This document shows, in pieces, positions 1-8,881 of a stretch of 64,000 nucleotides of DNA. The position numbers and the translations under genes were made by a program. The notes under the pieces were generated by a model that worked only from the letters and a program-made list of their open reading frames with translations, ran no database searches and was not told the origin of the DNA. Source of the stretch: Caulobacterales bacterium (lineage in GTDB: Bacteria > Pseudomonadota > Alphaproteobacteria > Caulobacterales > Aquidulcibacteraceae); assembly GCA_017303355.1 (NCBI GenBank), contig JAFLCU010000001.1, positions 391,199 to 455,198 on the forward strand, in the 5' to 3' direction. Position 1 is the first letter of the stretch. Each line of letters begins with the position of its first letter.

Positions 1-145
1 TAACGCGCCCGCAAGCTGAGCATCAAATCGGCGCGGCGGGTTCTATAGCGCAGCCGAGAGCGGCTGTCACGGGGATTGTTGCAGAGGCGGGGGACGGCGC
101 CGCCGATCAAAGCTATCAGCCGCCGAACTTCGGTTCCATGCTCGC

Positions 146-688
146 TTAGCGAACTTCCCAAACCGTTGCGATTTCAACGGGGATGTTGAACGGGAGAGTG
201 TTCACGCCCACGGCGAACCGCGCACCCAGGCCAGCTTCGCCAAACACCTCGACGAAAAGGTCGGAGGCGCCGTTTGCGACTCGCGGCTGCTCGTGAAACT
301 CATCGGCGCTCGCGACGAACGCGCTGATCTGTACGCATTGAACCACCCGGTTGAGCGTGCCGCCGCACGCCGATTTGAGCAGCGCCAACACGTTCAAGCC
401 GACGGCGCGCGCGGCGGCATAGCCCTGCTCCACACTAAGATCGACGCCCACTCTGCCCATCGCCACCTCGCCGACGGTGTTCGCTGGACCTAGGCCCGCA
501 AGATGAATCAGCCTGCCAACGCGCCGAAACGCGACGTAGTTCGCGGCTGGCCGAGGCGGCTCCGGCAAATTGATCCCAAGCTCGACAATGCGGCGGTCCG
601 GCGAGACGAGGCGACCGGCATGCGCTTGGCCCGGCGCGAGCGAAGCAAGCAAGGATGAGACGATCAGTCTGCGCGAAGGGGCCCTCAT
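146..688 (-). CDS. Exported RidA/YjgF-family protein
   Basis: A 180-residue protein of the RidA/YjgF/UK114 family, whose members usually hydrolyse reactive enamine/imine intermediates. The N-terminus (SRRLIVSSLLASLAPGQAHA) looks like an export signal with an AxA cleavage site and a possible twin-arginine motif, which is unusual because most RidA proteins are cytosolic. The family fold spans about residues 45-178, and the Arg of the GARFAVGV segment near residue 157 is at the position of the usual catalytic Arg. It overlaps the upstream dipeptidase gene by 4 bases, so the two are probably co-translated. The substrate is unknown; with a dipeptidase partner, an amino-acid-derived imine is plausible but unproven. 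Confidence 0.8.
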   Translation of the reverse strand: MRAPSRRLIVSSLLASLAPGQAHAGRLVSPDRRIVELGINLPEPPRPAANYVAFRRVGRLIHLAGLGPANTVGEVAMGRVGVDLSVEQGYAAARAVGLNVLALLKSACGGTLNRVVQCVQISAFVASADEFHEQPRVANGASDLFVEVFGEAGLGARFAVGVNTLPFNIPVEIATVWEVR

Positions 689-1839
689 GCCCCTTGCCTG
701 CCGTTCCAGACGGCTTCGAACACGCGCAGAAAATTTCCGCCTAGAAAGCCGATGGTATTTTCTTCGCCATAGCCGCGCCGCAGCAATTCCGACACCAGGT
801 AGGGCAATTGGCGATAGTTTGTGAACACGGGCCTGAAATTTGCGTCGATGTCAGTGCCCAGACTCACATGTTCGGGGCCGAGCACTTCGCCAAGATCCAT
901 GATGCGGTCGACGAACTCGGCCATGGTCGAGATGCCAATGCCCGCGGGCCATGCGCCGATCACGCCGCCGCGACGGCAGACCTCTTGCGCAAGGTCGGTA
1001 GTGACGAAGCGGTCGTTCGTCGCGCCGCGCCCCTGGAGATGCGTATGGGAAAGCATCAGCGGTCGAGTTGAGACGTTGAGGGCGGCCGTCACCGTCGCCT
1101 CCGACGCGTGCGCCAAGTCAGCCACCATGCCGAGCCGTTCCATCTCGCCGATGACTTCCGCGCCGAATGGCGTCAATCCGCCGCTCTCGGCTGGCGCGGT
1201 TTGGATATCTCCGAGCTCGTTTGGCCGATAATGCACAAGCGTAATCGAACGCACGCCGTCGCTAAACGCACGCGTGACGTTGCCTAGGTCGCCCGCCAGA
1301 AAATCGGCCCCCTCGAAGGTTATGAAGGCGGCTACGCCGCGCCGCTCCAGGATACGGCGAAAATCGCCGGGCGCTTCTACAATGGTCGCGCCTTCGCGCC
1401 GCAGCGCCGCTTTGAGGTTCACCACTTGGCGATCATAGCTCTGACGCGCCTCACCCGGCTGAAAGTCGCGCTGCACGGCGGGCCAACCGCGGGCGAAATC
1501 CATCACTTGAAAATCCGCCACCAGCGAAAAGCTCGCGCCGCAGAGCAAGCCCGCGCGCATATCGCTTATCGCGGCATGTTCGAACGATCCGCCCGCAGCC
1601 AAGGCGGCTAAGGTAGGCGCAAGATTGGCGGCATCGCGCACGAAGGTGCGGCCGGGATGAGCGTGCACATCGATGGCCGGATTCGCCCGCAGCAACGCGC
1701 GGGCGCGACGCAAATACGCCCCATCAGGCTCGAACCCGAAGAGCGCGGCGTCCTCGGCTGACAAGGCCGCGCCCGCGCAGCCCGCCGCCACCGCGCCAGC
1801 CGCGCCAAGCGCTCCAAACAACATGGTTCTGCGTCGCAT
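685..1839 (-). CDS. Membrane dipeptidase (peptidase M19), probable lipoprotein
   Basis: A zinc-dependent dipeptidase of the renal dipeptidase (M19) family, about 384 residues. Visible family features are the first metal motif HAHPG near residue 60, the bridging Glu in TFEGADF, the LAHAS and LSHTHLQ histidine segments and a late GTDIDANF segment. The chosen ATG at 1839 has an AGGGG ribosome site 8 bases upstream and gives a signal peptide with lipobox AAGC, so the enzyme is probably anchored in the envelope. A GTG at 1857 is the alternative start. It hydrolyses dipeptides, possibly including D-amino-acid-containing ones in this family. It forms a two-gene operon with the RidA gene and is divergent from the marR gene. 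Confidence 0.88.
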   Translation of the reverse strand: MRRRTMLFGALGAAGAVAAGCAGAALSAEDAALFGFEPDGAYLRRARALLRANPAIDVHAHPGRTFVRDAANLAPTLAALAAGGSFEHAAISDMRAGLLCGASFSLVADFQVMDFARGWPAVQRDFQPGEARQSYDRQVVNLKAALRREGATIVEAPGDFRRILERRGVAAFITFEGADFLAGDLGNVTRAFSDGVRSITLVHYRPNELGDIQTAPAESGGLTPFGAEVIGEMERLGMVADLAHASEATVTAALNVSTRPLMLSHTHLQGRGATNDRFVTTDLAQEVCRRGGVIGAWPAGIGISTMAEFVDRIMDLGEVLGPEHVSLGTDIDANFRPVFTNYRQLPYLVSELLRRGYGEENTIGFLGGNFLRVFEAVWNGRQGA

Positions 1840-1860
1840 TTGATCACCCCTGGTCACACC

Positions 1861-1880
1861 TGTTACTATTTGTTATGACC
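1861..1880. promoter_or_regulatory. Candidate MarR operator 1
   Basis: TGTTACTATTTGTTATGACC lies between the divergent dipeptidase and marR genes. A near copy lies at 2447-2466 on the other side of marR, before the TonB receptor (about 15 of 20 positions agree, with TGTTACT identical). An AT-rich, imperfectly repeated site flanking a MarR gene on both sides is what an autoregulated MarR operator would look like. Binding is inferred. Confidence 0.4.
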
Positions 1881-1909
1881 TAAGCTCGCAAGCTTGAATG
1901 TGCAGGTTC

Positions 1910-2425
1910 ATGCCCAAGACCACCCCACCCTCCAGCGAATTGCGTTCACGGTCGCAAAATGCCGCGCCGCGAGAGGCGCCTCTGCTTCGGCTGGATGATT
2001 ATCTACCCTATCACCTGACCGTCACCGCAAACGTCGTCTCCAATCTGATTGGCGGCGCCTATCGCGCGCGCTTTGGTCTCTCCGTTTGGCAATGGCGCGT
2101 GCTGTGCACGCTCGGAGCCGAAGGCGCGATGACAGCGCAAAATGTTGTTTCCATTACGGCTATGGACAAAATGACGGTGAGCAGGGCGATCAGGGGGCTG
2201 CGTCAGCGCGGGCTGGTCAGCCGCCAGCGCTCCTCGACCGACGCGCGCGCCTACCTGCTCGCACTCACCGCGCACGGGACCGCAGCCTATGCCGAGATCG
2301 CCCCACTTGCGCTCGCCCTCCAGGAAACCGTTCTCGGCGAACTCAGCGAAGAGCAGCGCGCACTGCTCATGACCGCACTTCGGACCGTCCGGGCCAAGGC
2401 CCTATCGATGAATTCCAACGACTAG
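1910..2425 (+). CDS. MarR-family transcriptional regulator
   Basis: A winged-helix regulator of the MarR family, about 171 residues. The recognition region reads MTAQNVVSITAMDKMTVSRA, followed by a wing with the typical DARAYLLALTAHG segment. MarR proteins are dimeric and usually repress until they bind a small aromatic or acidic ligand. The ATG at 1910 has an AGG 7 bases upstream; an ATG at 1898 is the alternative. It sits between the dipeptidase/RidA unit and a TonB receptor and likely controls both, as similar AT-rich sites occur in both flanking promoters. The effector is unknown. Confidence 0.88.
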   Translation: MPKTTPPSSELRSRSQNAAPREAPLLRLDDYLPYHLTVTANVVSNLIGGAYRARFGLSVWQWRVLCTLGAEGAMTAQNVVSITAMDKMTVSRAIRGLRQRGLVSRQRSSTDARAYLLALTAHGTAAYAEIAPLALALQETVLGELSEEQRALLMTALRTVRAKALSMNSND

Positions 2426-2446
2426 CCCCATTCGACTAGTTGCATT

Positions 2447-2466
2447 TGTTACTTTTTATTGTCATC
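2447..2466. promoter_or_regulatory. Candidate MarR operator 2
   Basis: TGTTACTTTTTATTGTCATC in the promoter region of the TonB receptor, closely matching the site at 1861-1880. It sits about 120 bases before the chosen receptor start. Repression by the neighbouring MarR protein is inferred from the paired sites only. Confidence 0.4.
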
Positions 2467-2478
2467 ATTGGTCATCGT

Positions 2479-2512
2479 AGGATGATCGGTAATGATCGAT
2501 TTTGATCATCCT
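2479..2512. promoter_or_regulatory. Inverted repeat upstream of TonB receptor
   Basis: Perfect 9-base arms AGGATGATC (2479-2487) and GATCATCCT (2504-2512), separated by 16 bases that contain another ATGATC. No T-run follows, so it looks like a regulatory site or mRNA leader structure rather than a terminator. Confidence 0.4.
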
Positions 2513-2588
2513 CAAAGGCGGATGCGCTCATTCCGCGCGGCGCCGAGGGAAATCCCGCCCGGGATGGGGCGGGACCAGGGAGGAAAAC

Positions 2589-4895
2589 ATGCAGGGGTCG
2601 GCCAAGAAATTCGGCAAGGGCTTGTGGGGCGTCACAGCGCTGGCCACGTTCGCGAGCATCATGACGCCTACCGCTCACGCCCAGGAAGGCGCCGAGCAAG
2701 CCGACGAGATCGTCGTGACCGCGCGTCGCCGCGAGGAAACGCTCCAATCGGCGCCCTTGTCTGTCAGCGCGTTCACGGCCGAAACGCTCGACAACGCCGG
2801 CGTCCAAAACATCGAAGACGTCGCCACGATGACGCCAGGGTTCACGTTCGCGCCGCTGTTCGGCGGCGGCGGTTCGGTGCCGGTCATCCGCGGACAATCG
2901 ACGACCATCGGCGAGGCCAACGTGGGCTTCTTCATCGACGGCGTTTATCAATCGTCGCGCGCCACCATGGACGCCATGCTTGGCCCCGACATTCAGCAAA
3001 TTGAAATCGTCAAAGGCCCGCAAAGCGCGCTCTACGGCCGCAACACTTTCGGCGGCGCGGTCAACATCATCACACGCGCGCCCAGCAACGAGTTGGAAGG
3101 CGTTCTCGAGGCAAGCTACGGCGAATTCAACACCGTTGGCCTGCGCGGCTCGCTGAGCGGCCCAATCGCTCAGGACAGTCTCTATTTCCGGATCGGCGGC
3201 GCCTATAATTCAAGCGACGGCTATTTCACCAACAGCCTGACAGGGGGCAATCTCGACGCGCGCGAGACAACCGTACTTACCGGCGCCCTTGAAGCTCGCC
3301 CCAACAATGAGTGGCTATTCCGCCTTCGCGCCGCCTATCAGAACACCGAAGATGGCGATGATCCGCTGCGTTTCGCTGTAAACAACGCATTCCCGACGGC
3401 GCTGCAAGGGCCGCCCACGCCTGCGGGCAATCAAATGTATGTGGGCGAGGTTCAGGGCTCCGACACCTTCGCCGTCACGCCCGGCCACAACAACACGGAG
3501 CTCGGCAGCTATTCCTTGACCGCCCAGTGGCAGGGCGATTCAATGACGTTCACGTCCATCTCGGGCTTTAATGACCTCGGCTTGGATTTGGCGGTGGACG
3601 GCGATTACAGCGCGGCTCAGGCCAATTACCAAACCACGCTGGTCGACCAATACGACCTAAGCCAAGAGTTCCGCTTGGCGTCGAATAACGATGACCGCCT
3701 CTCTTGGCTCATCGGCGCGTATTATTACAGGCTCTCCGCCCACACACAGGTCAACAACGCCTACGGCGCCGACGCCGTGTCCATCATCACCACGACCGGA
3801 GCTCCGGGCTTCGCCGCTTGGCGGCGCCTGATTGGCGGCGCAACGAGCGATCTCAACGAAGAGACCGAGAGCGTCGCCCTATTTGGCCAGCTGGGATATG
3901 ATCTGACGGATCAGCTCACGCTCACGCTCGAGGGCCGGTGGACCGAGGAAACCAAGAGCGCGGATCAAGTCGCGGTCAGCGGGCTGCTTAACCCGACAGG
4001 GCCGGTGACCGGCGTGTTCAACGCCGAGAGTGATTTCGAGAGCTTTGTGCCACGCGTGACACTTGAATACCAAGCCACGGACGACATCCTGCTCTACGCC
4101 ACAGTCGCGCAGGCCGAAAAAGCCGGCGGCTTCAACACCAACATCGTCGCGGGCTCGCCGATACCAAGCGAACGCTTCTACGATCCCGAAACCGCGTGGA
4201 ATTACGAAATCGGCGCAAAGACCTCGTGGTATGATGGCCGTCTCGTGCTCAACGGCGCGATCTATCAGATCGACTGGTCCGATCAGATTGTCCGCGCGGT
4301 CGGTACATCAGGCGCGCTGCTTAACGTCAATGCTGGCGCGACCTCCATCCAAGGCGCCGAAATCGAGGTTCGCGCGCAGCTGATGGAGGGCCTCGAGTTC
4401 AACGCGGGCGTGGCCTACACGGACTCGCAGTATGACGATTACAATTTCGCTATCCTCGGCGTGATTGGAATGCCCTCTCAGCTTGAAGGAACACGACTGC
4501 AGTACGTATCCGAGTGGCAAGCCAACACGGCCATCCAATATGTCATGCCCGTCAGCGCCGATCTCGACTGGTTCACGCGCCTCGACGTGAGCTACCAATC
4601 GGATCAAAGCGTCGTCCAACCGGCGAGCGCTTATGTTGGCGACACGACGCTCGTGAACCTGCGAACGGGCCTTGATTTCAATAATGTCTCGTTCCGCATC
4701 TTCGCCAACAACCTGACCGAGGAAGACACGGCCGTAACCGGCGTGTTCACGCCCGATCCCGGACAGCAATATGATTACGTTCGCGGGCAGCTTGGCATCG
4801 GCGGCGCGCCGCTGGTCGGCCGGCAATTGTTCGGCGGCATCATCACAACGCGCTCGCCGCGTGTGATCGGCGCCTCGGTGAACGTGCGTTTCTAG
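2589..4895 (+). CDS. TonB-dependent receptor
   Basis: An outer-membrane active transporter of about 768 residues. The ATG at 2589 has a strong GGGAGG ribosome site and gives a signal peptide ending near AHAQ; the open frame extends 29 codons further upstream but without a better start. A TonB-box-like DEIVVTARRREE, a plug domain (QNIEDVATMTPGF, QQIEIVKGPQSALYGRNTFGG) and a C-terminal beta barrel ending in VNVRF can be read. The substrate is unknown. Neighbours suggest a small organic or peptide-derived compound: the receptor follows marR and is followed by an FMN oxidase. Confidence 0.9.
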   Translation: MQGSAKKFGKGLWGVTALATFASIMTPTAHAQEGAEQADEIVVTARRREETLQSAPLSVSAFTAETLDNAGVQNIEDVATMTPGFTFAPLFGGGGSVPVIRGQSTTIGEANVGFFIDGVYQSSRATMDAMLGPDIQQIEIVKGPQSALYGRNTFGGAVNIITRAPSNELEGVLEASYGEFNTVGLRGSLSGPIAQDSLYFRIGGAYNSSDGYFTNSLTGGNLDARETTVLTGALEARPNNEWLFRLRAAYQNTEDGDDPLRFAVNNAFPTALQGPPTPAGNQMYVGEVQGSDTFAVTPGHNNTELGSYSLTAQWQGDSMTFTSISGFNDLGLDLAVDGDYSAAQANYQTTLVDQYDLSQEFRLASNNDDRLSWLIGAYYYRLSAHTQVNNAYGADAVSIITTTGAPGFAAWRRLIGGATSDLNEETESVALFGQLGYDLTDQLTLTLEGRWTEETKSADQVAVSGLLNPTGPVTGVFNAESDFESFVPRVTLEYQATDDILLYATVAQAEKAGGFNTNIVAGSPIPSERFYDPETAWNYEIGAKTSWYDGRLVLNGAIYQIDWSDQIVRAVGTSGALLNVNAGATSIQGAEIEVRAQLMEGLEFNAGVAYTDSQYDDYNFAILGVIGMPSQLEGTRLQYVSEWQANTAIQYVMPVSADLDWFTRLDVSYQSDQSVVQPASAYVGDTTLVNLRTGLDFNNVSFRIFANNLTEEDTAVTGVFTPDPGQQYDYVRGQLGIGGAPLVGRQLFGGIITTRSPRVIGASVNVRF

Positions 4896-4921
4896 CGTGA
4901 CGCTCGATTGATCCTCCCCCT

Positions 4922-4961
4922 AAGCGCGGCGATCTCTCTTGGTCGTCGCGCTTCTTTTTTT
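4922..4961 (+). terminator. Rho-independent terminator/attenuator
   Basis: A 13-base stem (4922-4934 with 4941-4953, GC-rich with two wobble pairs), a 6-base loop and a run of Ts ending at 4961. It ends the TonB receptor transcript only 5 bases before the next start codon, so read-through or a new start is needed to express the FMN oxidase gene. Confidence 0.75.
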
Positions 4962-4966
4962 GGCGG

Positions 4967-6100
4967 ATGCGCATCGTGATCTGTTCGATTGAAGATCTCC
5001 GCCGAGCGGCCAAACGACGTTTGCCGCGCATGGTGTTCGACTACATCGAAGGCGGCGCCGACGATGAAATCACCCTGCGCCGCAACAACGCGCGCTACCG
5101 CGAACGGGCGCTGTTGTGGAGTGTTCTGGAAGACGTCAGCGAGATCGACACCAGCGCAACAATTCTCGGACATCGCGTCCGGGCGCCGATCATTATCGCG
5201 CCGACAGCCTCCTCTCGCCTGTTCAACCCACGCGCGGGCGAGCCGGCTGTCGCGCGCGCGGCGCATCATCACGGCCTCATCTATTCAGCATCGACTTTGG
5301 CCTCCACCTCGATTGAGACGCTCGCCCGTGAGACGCCTGGGCCGAAACTGTTCCAAATCTATATGTGGAAGGATCGCGGCCTCGTTCGCGAGATCATGCA
5401 GCGCGCGGGCGAAGCTGGTTTCACCGGCATCATCCTAACCGTGGACACGCCAGTGGCGGGAAACCGGGAACGAGATCCGCGCAACAGGTTCTCGATCCCG
5501 CCTAAAATCAATCCGCATACCGCCTCGCAGGCGCTCGCGCGCCCCGGGTATTTGTGGGACCTCGCCTCCACACCGCCCGTTCGCGCGGCCAATTTCACGC
5601 ACATCAGCGGCGGCGTTGGCAGCATCGTGGATTTCATCGACAAGCAATTCGACCGCAGCGTGGCGTGGCGCGACTTGGCCTGGATGCGCGATCTTTGGAC
5701 CGGTTCGTTCGCCGTCAAGGGCGTTGGCGCGCCCGACGACGCCGAAGCTTGCGTCGCCGCTGGCGCTGACGCTGTCTGGATCTCCAACCATGGCGGGCGC
5801 CAACTCGACACCGCAGCAGCCACGATCGATCTATTGGAGCCGATCGTCGATCGCGTCTCCGGACGCGCAGAGATTATCGTGGACGGCGGCGTTCGTCGGG
5901 GCAGCGATATCGCCAAAGCTATCGCTCTTGGCGCAAAAGCCGTCGCCATCGGGAGGCCGTATCTTTGGGGCTTGGCGGCGGATGGCGAGAATGGCGTCAG
6001 CCGCGCGCTTGAAATTCTAACATCTGAGCTTCGTCGGACGATGGCGCTCCTCGGCAAGCCGCGCCTTGCCGATCTCACGTCACGAATTGTCTTGCGCTGA
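4967..6100 (+). CDS. FMN-dependent alpha-hydroxy-acid oxidase/dehydrogenase (LldD family)
   Basis: A 377-residue TIM-barrel flavoenzyme that oxidises L-2-hydroxy acids such as L-lactate to 2-oxo acids. The family signature with the catalytic His is SNHGGRQLD near residue 275; the substrate-binding NRERD and FMN-binding VDGGVRRGSDIAKA and IGRPYLWGLA segments are present. It begins right behind the terminator of the TonB receptor gene, with no clear ribosome site. The 3' end overlaps the convergent kinase gene by 26 bases. A close paralogue lies at 32303-33448. Because L-lactaldehyde from rhamnose becomes L-lactate, a role in finishing rhamnose catabolism is possible, but the substrate is not shown by the sequence. 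Confidence 0.85.
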   Translation: MRIVICSIEDLRRAAKRRLPRMVFDYIEGGADDEITLRRNNARYRERALLWSVLEDVSEIDTSATILGHRVRAPIIIAPTASSRLFNPRAGEPAVARAAHHHGLIYSASTLASTSIETLARETPGPKLFQIYMWKDRGLVREIMQRAGEAGFTGIILTVDTPVAGNRERDPRNRFSIPPKINPHTASQALARPGYLWDLASTPPVRAANFTHISGGVGSIVDFIDKQFDRSVAWRDLAWMRDLWTGSFAVKGVGAPDDAEACVAAGADAVWISNHGGRQLDTAAATIDLLEPIVDRVSGRAEIIVDGGVRRGSDIAKAIALGAKAVAIGRPYLWGLAADGENGVSRALEILTSELRRTMALLGKPRLADLTSRIVLR

Positions 6101-7481
6101 TCTTTTCCATCCACCTGGAATGATACGCCGCGAGCGCGCCCTCGAAGGGCGCGGCATGCGAGAGAGCGTGGTCGCCTGGGCCGCGGCCGCAAGCCAATGT
6201 GAGCGCGCCCATGGACACGTCGCTCTCCTCGGGGCTGAGACAGATGCGGTCGCTGGGACGCAGCGCCGCCAGGGCGCGCGTGAATACATCGCAGCGCGCA
6301 AACCGTCCCTCGATCAGCAACGCTCCGCTCGCGCCAATGCGGTCAAGCCCGGTGTTCGTCATCATCGCCGCATAGAGCGCCGCCGCGGCGTCGCGATCCG
6401 TTTGGTTTGGCGGCGGCTCAAGCCAACCGCCCGGCGTCTCGGGATAAAAGCCGGCGCCGACAACCATGGTGGGCAGAGCCATAAGCCCGCTTCCGACAAT
6501 GCGTTTCGCTGCGTCCATCAAAGCTTCTTGCCGCTCGGGCGCGTCAAGTTGAGCGGCCCCCAAGAGTTCAATTTCGCGCCCTCCCATGAAGAGCGCCGTC
6601 GGCGCGGGCCTTCCCTCAACATCTACATTGTAGAGACACCCGCTTCCCTCGGCGAATGGCGGCGCGACAGCACTCCGCGCCGGAGAGCGCATGGACACGA
6701 ACCAGGTGCCAGTGGAAATCAATGTCGCTTCGCCGTCCGAAAACTCCGCATGGGCGCGGGCGCCGCAGAGAGCGGCGTTTGAATCATGCAGGCCGGCGAA
6801 GACGGCCACGTCGCGCTTGAGTCCTGTTCGTGCGCTCCACTCTTCAGACAGACGCCCAACGATCGCTCCCGCGTGAACGCGCGGCGCCAGCCGTTCGGCC
6901 CAGCCGCGCCGCACCGCCAAGCTCGACGGCGCACCGCGCATCGGCGCCCACAAGTCGGTATGGGCGCCCAGACTTGTCACCTCGCTCGCCGCCACGCCCG
7001 ACAAGCGCCACGCCCAATATTGCGGCCAAGGCAGTATCTGTGACCCCTCGCCAAGCGCGCCCCGAAAGAAGTGTTCGATGCAATGCAGTTGCAGGCCGAG
7101 ATTGAGCGCCATGCCAAGCGCTGGTGAACCGGTCTCGGAAAAAGCGTCCCTCTGCTGCATATATTCCGCTCGCATCCGCGCGGGCGGATCGAATTCATAA
7201 TCCATCACTGGAATGGCGAGCGCGTCATCCTTGATAATGGCGACGGCGGCGCCGTGCCCGACTGGGATAATCGCGCCGACGTCGCCGATTTCGGCAAAGG
7301 CCCTGAGTGTGTGAGCAAGCCAAAGCTCGATTCCCGCTACATCGAGTTCGGGATAGTGGCGGCCCGCCACGTGCGCGTTGGCGCGCGCAGCGCGCTTGAG
7401 CGGCGCACCCGCGGAGGTCCAGAGCGAGAGCTTGGTGTGGGTCTTGCCGATATCGAGCACAACCACGAGCGGCTCACGCAT
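6075..7481 (-). CDS. FGGY-family carbohydrate kinase, probable L-rhamnulokinase
   Basis: A 468-residue sugar kinase of the FGGY/actin-fold family. The N-terminal phosphate-binding segment VVLDIGKTHTKL and the catalytic-Asp region FAGLHDSNAAL near residue 235 are visible, followed by the ISTGTWFVSM segment. It is divergent from rhaI with a 104-base shared promoter region. By context it would phosphorylate L-rhamnulose to L-rhamnulose-1-phosphate in the cytosol. L-fuculose or a related ketose is the main alternative. The family call is firm; the substrate is inferred from the locus. Confidence 0.85.
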   Translation of the reverse strand: MREPLVVVLDIGKTHTKLSLWTSAGAPLKRAARANAHVAGRHYPELDVAGIELWLAHTLRAFAEIGDVGAIIPVGHGAAVAIIKDDALAIPVMDYEFDPPARMRAEYMQQRDAFSETGSPALGMALNLGLQLHCIEHFFRGALGEGSQILPWPQYWAWRLSGVAASEVTSLGAHTDLWAPMRGAPSSLAVRRGWAERLAPRVHAGAIVGRLSEEWSARTGLKRDVAVFAGLHDSNAALCGARAHAEFSDGEATLISTGTWFVSMRSPARSAVAPPFAEGSGCLYNVDVEGRPAPTALFMGGREIELLGAAQLDAPERQEALMDAAKRIVGSGLMALPTMVVGAGFYPETPGGWLEPPPNQTDRDAAAALYAAMMTNTGLDRIGASGALLIEGRFARCDVFTRALAALRPSDRICLSPEESDVSMGALTLACGRGPGDHALSHAAPFEGALAAYHSRWMEKISARQFVT

Positions 7482-7585
7482 TGGTCAAGCTTTCCGGCGA
7501 CGCGCCAATGGACATTCCGTCGTCTCCTGTTAAGTTCGATCATGTTCAAGCATATGCCATCACATTCAATCAAGAAAGCCGGCCG

Positions 7586-8878
7586 ATGAGCGCTTTACCT
7601 CTGCCCCAGGACGCCATTGAAAGTCACAACGCCGCCCATCGCGCCGCGCTTGCCGAGGATTACGAGGCCCTCGGCCGGACCCTGGCGCGCCGTGGCCTCG
7701 ACATTGACGCGATCAAGGGGGATGTCGCGGGCTTCTCAATCGCCGCGCCGAGTTGGGCGACGGGGCGGGGCGGCACACGCTTTGCCAAATTCGCGATCCC
7801 CGGCGAACCAACCAATATTCACGAAAAACTCCAGGATTGCGCCGTCGTCCAACAGCTTAGCCAAGCCACGCCGCGTGTGTCGCTGCACTTTCCCTGGGAT
7901 CGCGCAGACGATTACAGCGCCCTGCGCGAAGAAGCCGACGCGCTGAATCTCAGCTTCGACGCCGTCAACTCGAACACATTCCAGGATCAACCTGGACTGG
8001 CCCATTCGTACCGCAATGGAAGTCTTGCCGCGGTCGAGACGGTGGTGCGCGAGCAGGCCGTCGCGCACAACATCGACTGCATCGAAATCGGCAAGAAACT
8101 CGGCTCAAACGCGATCACGGTTTGGATCGGCGACGGCTCCAATTTTCCGGGCCAACAGGATTTCAATCGAGCCTTCGATCGCTATATCGCGTCCGCAAAG
8201 GCAATCTATGCCGCGCTTCCGACTGGATGGCGCATGCTGCTTGAGCACAAATTGTTCGAACCGGCCTTCTATTCGACGGTGATTTCCGATTGGGGCAGCT
8301 CATTGATGGCGGCTCAGGAGCTGGGACCCAAATGCCAGTGTCTCATCGACCTCGGCCACCACGCGCCCAACGTCAACATTGAGCAGATTGTCGCCCGCTT
8401 GCATCGCGCCGGAAAACTCGGTGGTTTCCACTTCAATGACAGCAAGTATGGCGATGACGATCTCGATTCTGGATCGATTAATCCGCACCAGCTGTTCTTG
8501 GTGTTCAACGAACTCGCGGAGGCCAAGTCCAGCGATCCGGCGCGATTTGATCCCGCTTACATGATCGATCAGTCCCACAATGTGACTGATCCGATCGAAA
8601 GCCTACTCTCTTCGACGGAAGCCATCGTCGCGGCTTATGCGAAAGCCGCGCTCGTTGATCGTGAGGCCCTGCATGAAGCTCAGGAGCGCAATGACGCAAT
8701 GATGGCGTTTCAAGCTCTCCGCGCAGCCTACAAAGTCGATGTCTCACCTATTCTCGCCATGGCGCGCGTCGAGAAGGGAGGCGCGATCGATGTGCTCGGC
8801 ATGTATCGGCAGAGTCGCTGGCGCGAACGCAAAGCGCAAGAGCGCAAAGCCGTCGGGCTCGGCGCGGGCATCGTCTGA
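7586..8878 (+). CDS. rhaI: L-rhamnose isomerase, alphaproteobacterial type
   Basis: About 430 residues resembling the rhizobial-type L-rhamnose isomerase, a metal-dependent TIM-barrel enzyme that converts L-rhamnose to L-rhamnulose. Recognisable stretches are the early SIAAPSWATGRGGTRFAKF, the metal-site region CLIDLGHHAPNVN, and the FHFNDSKYGDDDLDSGSINP segment that carries the late metal and substrate residues. The ATG at 7586 was chosen because family members begin shortly before this point; in-frame starts at 7508 and 7481 would run into the promoter of the divergent kinase. It is the first committed enzyme of the rhamnose pathway here. Confidence 0.9.
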   Translation: MSALPLPQDAIESHNAAHRAALAEDYEALGRTLARRGLDIDAIKGDVAGFSIAAPSWATGRGGTRFAKFAIPGEPTNIHEKLQDCAVVQQLSQATPRVSLHFPWDRADDYSALREEADALNLSFDAVNSNTFQDQPGLAHSYRNGSLAAVETVVREQAVAHNIDCIEIGKKLGSNAITVWIGDGSNFPGQQDFNRAFDRYIASAKAIYAALPTGWRMLLEHKLFEPAFYSTVISDWGSSLMAAQELGPKCQCLIDLGHHAPNVNIEQIVARLHRAGKLGGFHFNDSKYGDDDLDSGSINPHQLFLVFNELAEAKSSDPARFDPAYMIDQSHNVTDPIESLLSSTEAIVAAYAKAALVDREALHEAQERNDAMMAFQALRAAYKVDVSPILAMARVEKGGAIDVLGMYRQSRWRERKAQERKAVGLGAGIV

Positions 8879-8881
8879 CAA

